From assembly GCA_910585735.1 (NCBI GenBank), contig CAJUEU010000001.1, forward strand, positions 1 through 35,634: a stretch of 35,634 bases of DNA. The letters are read 5' to 3'. Shown here piece after piece: positions 29,760 to 35,634 of this stretch; positions within the stretch are counted from its first letter, which is position 1; each line of letters begins with the position of its first letter. Source of the DNA: an uncultured Oscillospiraceae bacterium (GTDB lineage Bacteria > Bacillota > Clostridia > Oscillospirales > Oscillospiraceae). The translations under genes were made by a program, and so were the position numbers. The notes under the pieces are model-generated. The model was not told where the DNA came from and did not search any database. It was given only the letters and a program-made list of their open reading frames with translations.

Positions 29760-30467
29760 TCAGATGACTTTAGCCAGCACCAGTCCCAGGAAAACAGCGG
29801 TGGCGGCCAGGAAGACAGCGACCAGGCTGATAGCCAGGGTATTGGCTTTCTTGCCTGTGCCGGAGGAGTTGGACTCAGGTACCAGGTGAGCCTTGCGAAG
29901 GGCTACCACCACAGGCTTATAAAGCAGCATGGTGAGAGAACCGTTCATCAGGGCTTTGGTCAGGTTGAAGGGGAGAAACACGGGAAGGAGCATGTCGGCG
30001 ATGGCGGCTCTGGGCATTCCCTGATAGATGGGGGTGACCAGATAGTTCCAAAGCATCATGCTCCCGGTCATGAACACGCCGCCGATGACCAGTCCCAGCG
30101 CTGCCCACTGAAAGGAGCGATTTTTCTTGTAGAGGTAGGCGGCGGGGCAGAGGAAGGTGCAGGTGGAGATGATGTTCATGAGAAGGCCCCAGGGACCGGT
30201 GCTGGAAACCGTGATCATCTCAATGACAGAGACGATGGTGGAGACCGCCAGCACATTGAGGGGGCCAAAGAGGAAGCCGCCGATGGCGATGATCACATCC
30301 TTTAGGTCGAACTTGAGAAATCCACCTACTGCCATGAAAGAAAAGATGGTTTTGGAGGCGTACATGACAGCGTAGGCCACGGCACAGAGCATAGCGGTAC
30401 AGACCAGGGTACGGGTATCGATGGCGGACTTGGAACGGTTGGTGACGTTTGCGGACAGCTTGGACAT
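29760..30467 (-). CDS. ribU: ECF transporter S component, riboflavin (RibU-like)
   Basis: A substrate-binding membrane subunit of an energy-coupling-factor importer. It has 235 residues from ATG 30467, with about six hydrophobic segments. Family-like features are AMLCAVAYAVMYASKTIF in the first helix, GGFLKFDLKDVIIAIGGFLF and FNLTKALMNGSLTMLLY. Riboflavin specificity is inferred mainly from the FMN riboswitch directly upstream. The shared ECF ATPases and T protein are not in the window. The start is set by AAAGGAG at 9-10 nt; a longer in-frame ORF to 30524 reads through the riboswitch expression platform. An extra hydrophobic C-terminal segment, TLAISLVAVFLAATAVFLGL, follows a linker (SNSSGTGKK), unusual for this family. 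Confidence 0.92.
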   Translation of the reverse strand: MSKLSANVTNRSKSAIDTRTLVCTAMLCAVAYAVMYASKTIFSFMAVGGFLKFDLKDVIIAIGGFLFGPLNVLAVSTIVSVIEMITVSSTGPWGLLMNIISTCTFLCPAAYLYKKNRSFQWAALGLVIGGVFMTGSMMLWNYLVTPIYQGMPRAAIADMLLPVFLPFNLTKALMNGSLTMLLYKPVVVALRKAHLVPESNSSGTGKKANTLAISLVAVFLAATAVFLGLVLAKVI

Positions 30468-30476
30468 AATAAAACA

Positions 30477-30535
30477 CTCCTTTTTTAGTAAATAACACCC
30501 GAAAGACCATGCCTTCGGGTGCAAACAAAAAGGAG
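30477..30535 (-). promoter_or_regulatory. Shine-Dalgarno sequestering stem of the FMN riboswitch
   Basis: On the minus strand CTCCTTTTT (30535-30527), just after the aptamer, is perfectly complementary over 9 bp to AAAAAGGAG (30485-30477), the ribosome site of the transporter gene. Inside this pair sits a second hairpin, CACCCGAA / TTCGGGTG (30521-30514 and 30503-30496). No T-run follows the outer stem, so control is probably at translation initiation, with FMN favouring sequestration. Confidence 0.7.
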
Positions 30536-30547
30536 CGTGCGTTTACA

Positions 30548-30678
30548 CATCTTCTTCCATCCAGACTTCGTATCCGAGGATACGTCACTGTCGGTCCCGG
30601 AGTTTCACCGGGTCAGTGGCTGTTCTGCCAGTTGCGGACTTTACCGCCGATCGGGATTTTCACCCTGCCCTGAAGACA
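30548..30678 (-). ncRNA. FMN riboswitch (RFN element)
   Basis: On the minus strand the conserved series is TCTTCAGGGCAGGGTGAAAA, TCCCGATCGGCGGTAAAG, a variable stem, CCGGTGAAACTCCGGGACCG, then GACAGT and AAGTCTGGATGGAAGAAGAT. P1 is closed by TGTCTTC and GAAGATG. It senses FMN and controls the RibU-like gene. Confidence 0.97.
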
Positions 30679-30702
30679 ATCGATTCAGTTGTTTCATCTC
30701 AT

Positions 30703-30730
30703 ATTATAATCCCCGCCGGGAAAAAAGCAA
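30703..30730 (-). promoter_or_regulatory. Promoter of the FMN riboswitch - transporter transcript
   Basis: On the minus strand TTGCTT (30730-30725), 16 nt, TATAAT (30708-30703), about 25 nt upstream of the aptamer. Confidence 0.7.
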
Positions 30731-30812
30731 GCCTTTTTTAACAAGGAGGGCAATTTTTTTATCCTGGCAGGTTTTTCTTAAATTTCTTATCCCCATTTGG
30801 GCACCTTGCCCC

Positions 30813-30841
30813 TTGAAATCAGGGGAAATTTGGAGTATGAT
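30813..30841 (+). promoter_or_regulatory. Promoter of ftsK
   Basis: TTGAAA (30813-30818), 17 nt, TATGAT (30836-30841), 61 nt before the chosen ATG. Confidence 0.65.
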
Positions 30842-30902
30842 ATAAATTGAATTTTTATGTCGAGCCGGGCCGTGAATGGCCTGTACCCGAAAGGATGATA
30901 CC

Positions 30903-33656
30903 ATGGCAGCAACACAAAAGAAAACCACAAATTCCACCCGGAAAGCAACAGGAACATCAGGGGCCCGCGCTTCCTCGGGGAGCAGATCCGGCGGAAGCCG
31001 GGCCAAGGCGCCGGAACCAAAGCCGATCCGCCGTGAGGTAGGGGCGGTGGTTTGTTTCCTGTTGGCCCTCTTTACCCTGCTGGGATTATTCAATGTTGAA
31101 GGGTTTGTTATCAAGGGGATATGTGACTGTGCTAAGGGCCTGATCGGTTATGGATATTGGTTCTTGCCCTTCGCCCTGGCGGGGGCGGGGGTGATCCTAC
31201 TCTTTCACCGGGGCCGCCCGGTGCGGCTGCGGGTGACGTGTACCCTGCTTCTTCCTGTGACGATGGGCAGTCTCTTCCATCTGTTTCTGACCAAGGGAGC
31301 TTTTACCTGGAGCATGGAGGGATTCAAGGCTATTTTTGCCTCAGGTGAGGCCATGGCTTCGGGAGGAGCGGTAGCCGGCGTTCTGGGCCAGGGGCTCATT
31401 GCGGCCTTCAGCAAATTCGGCGCCGCGCCGCTGCTGATCCTGGCTATTTTGGCGCAGCTGATGGCAGCCTTCCGGCTCACGCCGGTCCAGGTGGTGGACT
31501 GGCTCCGGGACCGTCCGCATCCGGAGTATGAGGAGAAAGAGCTTCCGGCCCGGCCTGTCAAGCAGCGCCGCCTGGAGGAGCCTGTCCGTGGCCGTGAGCC
31601 GAAGGCGGAGGAGAAGAATAAGGAAAGCGTGCGGGAGTCGGTGTCTATACTTCACCGCAGGAAAGCCATTGACATTCCCGTGGACGATCCTCTAGGGGAG
31701 GACTATGAGCTGGAGGAGGAGCCCGAGTCGGAGGAGCGGCGGAGCTTTTTCGAGCGTAAGGCTAAGGTACCCACGCCCGATCAGTTTTTGGGGGGAGAAA
31801 AGCCTGTGGCTGAGCCTGCCCCCTCTTGGGAGGACGATGTCCCTGTGGCCCCTCCCGATCCTTTTCCGATCCGAAAGGAAGAATTTTTGGAGCAGGTGGC
31901 TGAGCCTGTACCCGCTCCCGTTGCCGCACCGCCTCAGCCTCCCATTGAGATCACCCGGGAGCCTGCTGTTTCCAAGCTGAAAAAGGAGGAGGCCGACCAG
32001 GTGGCAGCTCAGGTCTCCGCCGAAGTGGAGGAAGCTTTGGCGCAGGAGACCGAGGAGTATAACTATCCCCCCGTGTCCCTGCTGCGGGAAGGGAAGGACA
32101 CCGATACCGCGGGCGTGGCCAACGAACTGAAGATGAACCAGGCCCGGTTGACTGAGACCATCCATTCCTTTGGCATTGACGCGAATATTGTCAGCGTGAC
32201 CCGGGGCCCTTCGGTGACCCGGTATGAGCTGGAATTGGACCAGGGAGTGCGGCTCAACAAGCTCACCAATCTCTCTGATGATATTGCTCTGTCACTGGGC
32301 GCCTCGGGCGTTCGTATCGCTCCCATTCCTGATAAAATATCCATGGTGGGGATCGAGGTGCCCAACAAGCTGGTGACCCCGGTGGCTATCCATGACGTGA
32401 TCGGCTCAGACCAGTTCCAGGGCCACGACTCCAAAGTGGCCTTTGCTCTGGGGAAGGACATTGGCGGCAACTGTATTGTGGGTAACATTGCCAAACTGCC
32501 CCATCTGCTGATCGCCGGTACTACGGGCTCAGGTAAGTCGGTTTGCACCAACTCCCTCATTATCTCTTTGCTCTACAAGGCTTCGCCTGAAGAGGTGCGC
32601 CTCATTATGGTGGACCCCAAGATGGTGGAGCTGGGGATCTACAACGGGATCCCCCATCTGCTCATCCCTGTGGTCACCGACCCCAAGAAGGCGGCGGGAG
32701 CCCTTCAGTGGGCGGTGGTGGAAATGATGAAGCGATACCGGGCATTCTCCGAGGTGGGAGTCCGGGACCTGGCTTCTTACAATGCCCATGCGGAAAAGAA
32801 AAAAGACGAGGGCATGACGAAAATGCCCCAGATCGTGGTGGTGATCGATGAGCTGGCCGATCTGATGCTGGTGGCTGCCAAGGAGGTGGAGGAGTCTATC
32901 TGCCGGGTGGCACAGATGGGGCGGGCCGCCGGGATGCACCTGATCGTGGCCACCCAGCGGCCCTCGGCCGATGTGATCACCGGCCTGATGAAGGCCAATA
33001 TCCCCTCCCGGATCGCTTTTGCCGTGGCTTCCTCTCTGGAATCCCGGATCATTTTGGACAACACCGGCGCGGAGAAGTTGGTGGGCCGGGGTGACATGCT
33101 CTACCTGCCCCTGGGGGCGGGGAAGCCCACCCGGGTCCAGGGATGCCTTATCACTGACGAGGAGGTTGCCTCGGTGGTGGAGTTCATCAAGGAGAATGGT
33201 TCCGCTCACTACGATGAGGAAGTCCTCCACGAGATCGAAAAGAGCGTTGCGGAGAAAGAAAAAGGAGCTAAGGGGGTGGGCGGCTCCGCCCCTGAGGATG
33301 TGGACGACGCCTATGACGAGCTGCTTCCCTCAGCCATTGAAGTGGTGGTGGAGACTGGTATGGCCAGCGTCTCCATGCTTCAGCGGCGGCTCAAGCTGGG
33401 CTACTCCCGGGCCGCCCGGCTGGTAGACCAGATGGAGGAGAAGGGGGTGGTTGGCCCCTTTGAGGGCTCAAAGCCCCGTCAGGTCCTTATCAGCAAAGAG
33501 CAATGGCAGGAGATGCAGTACAAGCAGAGTATGGTGGATGTGGCGCCTGACGCCCAATATGCCGAGCCGGTCCCCGAGGAGCTGGAGTATGAGGGAGACG
33601 CCATTCCTCAGCCCAGGGATATGCCTCCCTTTGATATGGGAGAGGAAGATTTTTGA
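30903..33656 (+). CDS. ftsK: DNA translocase FtsK/SpoIIIE
   Basis: This membrane-anchored ATP-driven DNA pump clears chromosomes from division or sporulation septa. It has 917 residues. A basic, Ser/Thr/Gly-rich N-tail precedes about four membrane segments (about 45-205). An acidic/Pro-rich linker spans about 210-410. The motor contains Walker A AGTTGSGKSVCTNSLI (about 538-553), Walker B IVVVIDELADLMLV (about 642-655) and ATQRPSADVITG. The gamma winged-helix domain at the C-terminus has MLQRRLKLGYSRAARLVDQM, the segment that reads orientation sequences (KOPS/SRS). ATG 30903 has AAAGGATG; the upstream in-frame ATG 30876 is less likely. It is transcribed alone. Confidence 0.96.
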   Translation: MAATQKKTTNSTRKATGTSGARASSGSRSGGSRAKAPEPKPIRREVGAVVCFLLALFTLLGLFNVEGFVIKGICDCAKGLIGYGYWFLPFALAGAGVILLFHRGRPVRLRVTCTLLLPVTMGSLFHLFLTKGAFTWSMEGFKAIFASGEAMASGGAVAGVLGQGLIAAFSKFGAAPLLILAILAQLMAAFRLTPVQVVDWLRDRPHPEYEEKELPARPVKQRRLEEPVRGREPKAEEKNKESVRESVSILHRRKAIDIPVDDPLGEDYELEEEPESEERRSFFERKAKVPTPDQFLGGEKPVAEPAPSWEDDVPVAPPDPFPIRKEEFLEQVAEPVPAPVAAPPQPPIEITREPAVSKLKKEEADQVAAQVSAEVEEALAQETEEYNYPPVSLLREGKDTDTAGVANELKMNQARLTETIHSFGIDANIVSVTRGPSVTRYELELDQGVRLNKLTNLSDDIALSLGASGVRIAPIPDKISMVGIEVPNKLVTPVAIHDVIGSDQFQGHDSKVAFALGKDIGGNCIVGNIAKLPHLLIAGTTGSGKSVCTNSLIISLLYKASPEEVRLIMVDPKMVELGIYNGIPHLLIPVVTDPKKAAGALQWAVVEMMKRYRAFSEVGVRDLASYNAHAEKKKDEGMTKMPQIVVVIDELADLMLVAAKEVEESICRVAQMGRAAGMHLIVATQRPSADVITGLMKANIPSRIAFAVASSLESRIILDNTGAEKLVGRGDMLYLPLGAGKPTRVQGCLITDEEVASVVEFIKENGSAHYDEEVLHEIEKSVAEKEKGAKGVGGSAPEDVDDAYDELLPSAIEVVVETGMASVSMLQRRLKLGYSRAARLVDQMEEKGVVGPFEGSKPRQVLISKEQWQEMQYKQSMVDVAPDAQYAEPVPEELEYEGDAIPQPRDMPPFDMGEEDF

Positions 33657-33698
33657 TGGGGCCGGAAGAAAAAATTTCCCCATCATATGAAAAAAAGC

Positions 33699-33727
33699 TT
33701 GCTTTTTACCGCTCACTGTGCTAAAAT
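33699..33727 (+). promoter_or_regulatory. Promoter of tRNA-Arg
   Basis: TTGCTT (33699-33704), 17 nt, TAAAAT (33722-33727), 26 nt before the tRNA. Confidence 0.65.
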
Positions 33728-33752
33728 AATCAAGCTGTCGGTGAGACGGTAT

Positions 33753-33829
33753 GCGGCTGTAGCTCAGTTGGATAGAGTGACTGGCTACGAACCAGTAGGT
33801 CGGGGGTTCGAGTCCCTCCAGCCGTACCA
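33753..33829 (+). tRNA. tRNA-Arg (anticodon ACG)
   Basis: 77 nt with encoded CCA. The acceptor strands GCGGCTG and CAGCCGT pair (one G-U). The anticodon stem ACTGG/CCAGT encloses CTACGAA, giving ACG, which is normally edited to ICG. The T-arm contains GGTTCGAGTCC. Its terminator follows directly. Confidence 0.97.
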
Positions 33830-33831
33830 GA

Positions 33832-33872
33832 ACAGACCCCTTGCTTATGCAGGGGGTCTGTTTTTGTTTTTT
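33832..33872 (+). terminator. Terminator of tRNA-Arg
   Basis: A 13-bp stem ACAGACCCCTTGC / GCAGGGGGTCTGT (one G-U) with a TTAT loop, followed by TTTTGTTTTTT. The next 170 bases to the promoter at 34047 contain nothing that I can name. Confidence 0.93.
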
Positions 33873-34046
33873 GCTCTGCGGCTTACTCCGTTCAGTCTTT
33901 GCCAAGGCTCGGCTTCATGGGGAGGGAACCAAAGCGAACGGTATGCTGCCGGCATATCGTTTTAGAACCTCGGCTCCAGCCCCATCAAATCTGACTGGCA
34001 GCACAAAAACTTTGTGCAAACCGAACAAAATAATTTGGGAATCCCA

Positions 34047-34075
34047 TTGACGTGATTGGACAGAACGATTATAAT
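34047..34075 (+). promoter_or_regulatory. Promoter of the TIM-barrel gene pair
   Basis: TTGACG (34047-34052), 17 nt, TATAAT (34070-34075), 41 nt before the ATG; a near-consensus sigma-A promoter. Confidence 0.85.
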
Positions 34076-34116
34076 GGAGATGCTCGTAATATGAAAGAGA
34101 AAAAGGAGGAGCGGCC

Positions 34117-34932
34117 ATGCTTGACCTTGTTCCGGCAATACAGTTGTTTACCCTGCGGGATTATATTCAAACTCCTGAGGGGTTTGAGAAGACGATCCGA
34201 TGGGTACGGGATATGGGGTGTGATACCGTGCAGTTTTCCCGTGTCGGCCCAACCATTCCCCCGGACTTTATCACCAACGTGGTGAAGGAGTACGACATGA
34301 AGGTTTGCGTTTCCCACTCTCCCATGCAGAGGATATTTCATGACCTTCCCGCCTTGATCCGGGAGCACAGATCCTGGGGCTGCGACAGCGTAGGCCTGGG
34401 GAATTTGGAAAATGTATATTTGGATGACGGCTATGAAGGTTATCGCCGGTTCATTGATGACATTGCGCCGGTGGTGGAGGAACTGAAGAAAAACGGTATG
34501 ACCTTCGCCTACCATAGCCATACCTTTGAGTTCGTGGAGTATCATGGCCGGAGGATGTACGACATGCTTGTGGAGGACACCGATCCTGAGGGCTTCCACT
34601 TTATTCAGGATTCGTTTTGGTTCAAGTATGGGGGCTTGCCCCATGAAACGTACCTGGAGAAGGTGGCGGGACGGATGGAGGTCATGCACGCCAAGGACTT
34701 TACCATGATGCTGATGCCCATGGGCCGTTTCCTGGGCGAGACCGGAACCATCGGAGAGGGAAATATTGATTACCCGCCGCTGCTGCGGACAGCGGCCCGG
34801 ACCGGGGTCAAAACCATTGCCATTGAGCAGGACCGTTGCCAGCGGGATCCCTTTGATTCTCTGCGGGATGCGTTCCATGAGCTGAAGCGACTGATTGAAG
34901 AGACCGAGCCGGAAGGAGGAGATCGGGTATGA
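34117..34932 (+). CDS. Sugar phosphate isomerase/epimerase family protein (AP-endonuclease 2-like TIM barrel)
   Basis: The protein has 271 residues. It has the opening LVPAIQLFTLRDYIQTPEGF typical of the family, MGCDTVQFSRVG on strand 2, and metal ligands at about His133/His135/Glu138 in FAYHSHTFEFVEY. It continues with FIQDSFWFKYGG (Asp), VMHAKDFTMM (His near a phosphate/metal site) and KTIAIEQDRC (Glu). The substrate is unknown; such proteins act on keto-sugars or inositol derivatives. AAGGAGGAG lies about 8 nt upstream of ATG. The next gene overlaps by 4 nt, so the pair is an operon. Confidence 0.9.
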   Translation: MLDLVPAIQLFTLRDYIQTPEGFEKTIRWVRDMGCDTVQFSRVGPTIPPDFITNVVKEYDMKVCVSHSPMQRIFHDLPALIREHRSWGCDSVGLGNLENVYLDDGYEGYRRFIDDIAPVVEELKKNGMTFAYHSHTFEFVEYHGRRMYDMLVEDTDPEGFHFIQDSFWFKYGGLPHETYLEKVAGRMEVMHAKDFTMMLMPMGRFLGETGTIGEGNIDYPPLLRTAARTGVKTIAIEQDRCQRDPFDSLRDAFHELKRLIEETEPEGGDRV

Positions 34933-35618
34933 GTCGATTTGCGGCACAGCTGAACACAGTGCGGGCATACTGTGTGGATCAGAAAAGCCTGTTTCAGGCC
35001 TTGAAGAAAATCAAAGAGCTGGGTTATGACGGAGTAGAGCTGGAGAGCGCTCTGCTAAAAGGAGTGGACCGGCAGGCTTTGGCGGCGTGGCTGAAGGAAC
35101 TGAAATTGGAGGTTTGCTCCATTCGGTCTCCCTTCGTGCGGACGGTCTATGGCCTGGAGGATATGATGGCTGAGGCCAAAGCTTTGGACAGCGAGCGGGT
35201 GGGGATCGGTACAGTGACTGCCAGCTACTTTTTTGGGGGTCTGCCCGGTGGCCCGTCCTCCTTCACTATGGCAAATTACATGAACCAGGCCAAGGTCGCC
35301 TGTGACGCCTTCCGGGGGAACGGCTTGAAGCCTCTTTACAGCTTGCGGGATCATGAGTTTATCCGCTTAAATGATGGACGCTGGATCTTTGAGCACATCC
35401 TGGAAGGAGAAGAGACCGCTGATTACCTTTGGGAGGCAGATATTCTGAGTCTGACCCGGGCCGGAGTCACTGCGGAACAGGTCTTTGACCGTCTGGCGGG
35501 AAGGATGCCGGTCTGCAGGCTGGCAGACCAGAAGATCCGGGAAAACGAGGCCTATTTCTTCTTTACGAACCGAGAGGTCTGCCCACTGGGGGAAGGGCTT
35601 GTTGATCTGTCGTATTGA
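34929..35618 (+). CDS. Second sugar isomerase/epimerase-like TIM-barrel protein, apparently degenerate active site
   Basis: The protein has 229 residues, overlapping the preceding stop (ATGA). The fold is recognisable from FAAQLNTVRAYCVDQKSLFQ, LKKIKELGYDGVELESALL and LKELKLEVCSI. The segment corresponding to the metal-binding H-x-H-x-x-E reads PLYSLRDHEFIRL, with Leu-Arg in place of the second His. The expected downstream Asp, His and Glu ligands are not obvious, and the C-terminus is shorter by about 40 residues than the first gene. It may be a non-catalytic partner of the enzyme next door (inference). The last 16 bases of the window carry no feature. Confidence 0.75.
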   Translation: MSRFAAQLNTVRAYCVDQKSLFQALKKIKELGYDGVELESALLKGVDRQALAAWLKELKLEVCSIRSPFVRTVYGLEDMMAEAKALDSERVGIGTVTASYFFGGLPGGPSSFTMANYMNQAKVACDAFRGNGLKPLYSLRDHEFIRLNDGRWIFEHILEGEETADYLWEADILSLTRAGVTAEQVFDRLAGRMPVCRLADQKIRENEAYFFFTNREVCPLGEGLVDLSY

Positions 35619-35634
35619 ATGGAGGCGGCCAGAA

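Noticed and set aside
1..35634. Search for CRISPR arrays, insertion sequences, prophage or attachment sites
   Set aside because: No regularly spaced direct repeats, transposase or integrase motifs were seen; the tRNA genes show no flanking integrase.

Overview
The window looks like a chromosomal segment of a spore-forming, anaerobic, fairly GC-rich gut-type Firmicute, most like the Oscillospiraceae (Flavonifractor/Lawsonibacter/Intestinimonas-like). The evidence is strong AGGAGG-type ribosome sites, frequent TTG/GTG starts, an intact pro-sigma-K gene, a YlmC/YmxH-type sporulation protein, a cortex-hydrolase-like LysM-GH18 enzyme, a reverse rubrerythrin and a 2[4Fe-4S] ferredoxin. The taxon is inferred from gene content; no marker was searched. 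There is no phage, IS element, integrase or CRISPR array. Nearly all of the sequence is housekeeping genes in short operons, separated by clear sigma-A promoters and intrinsic terminators.

Layout. 1-536: the 5' part of a tRNA-Gly gene (minus), then an uncatalogued minus-strand operon of two tandem, homologous 27-28-residue peptides. This operon is divergent from an AraC-family regulator (537-1280), with a perfect 12-bp inverted repeat between them. 1377-6518: ddl-murF (D-Ala-D-Ala synthesis and ligation), an ABC-F ATPase and a DUF218 protein. 6633-12126: prfA, a small protein, a Sua5-type tRNA t6A enzyme, several small ORFs, a DUF4180 protein, coaE and an M18 aminopeptidase. 12317-13575: a DivIVA-like coiled-coil protein overlapping a stand-alone fumarase-beta-like gene. 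13623-16793 (minus): a Na/Pi cotransporter and a histidine-phosphatase/GNAT fusion. 16950-18479: a YtxH-like protein, a lipoprotein and sigK. 18500-22078 (minus): an esterase, tRNA-Ser, and a LysM-GH18 hydrolase preceded by an amidase.

22186-30467: ylmC; reverse rubrerythrin with a repeat-rich 5' leader; a rhomboid-like membrane protein with a Cys-rich tail; a SAM-I riboswitch with terminator controlling metK; a ClpC-type unfoldase lacking the middle domain; a ferredoxin; DNA polymerase IV; and an FMN riboswitch controlling a RibU-like transporter through what looks like Shine-Dalgarno sequestration. 30903-35618: FtsK/SpoIIIE, tRNA-Arg, and an overlapping pair of TIM-barrel sugar-isomerase-like genes, the second apparently lacking the metal-ligand motif.

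The strongest candidate for something undescribed is the paired micropeptide/AraC locus at 153-1280. Secondary candidates are the structured RNA region at 19778-19890, the solitary fumarase-beta-like gene, the M-domain-less ClpC, and the degenerate isomerase partner.
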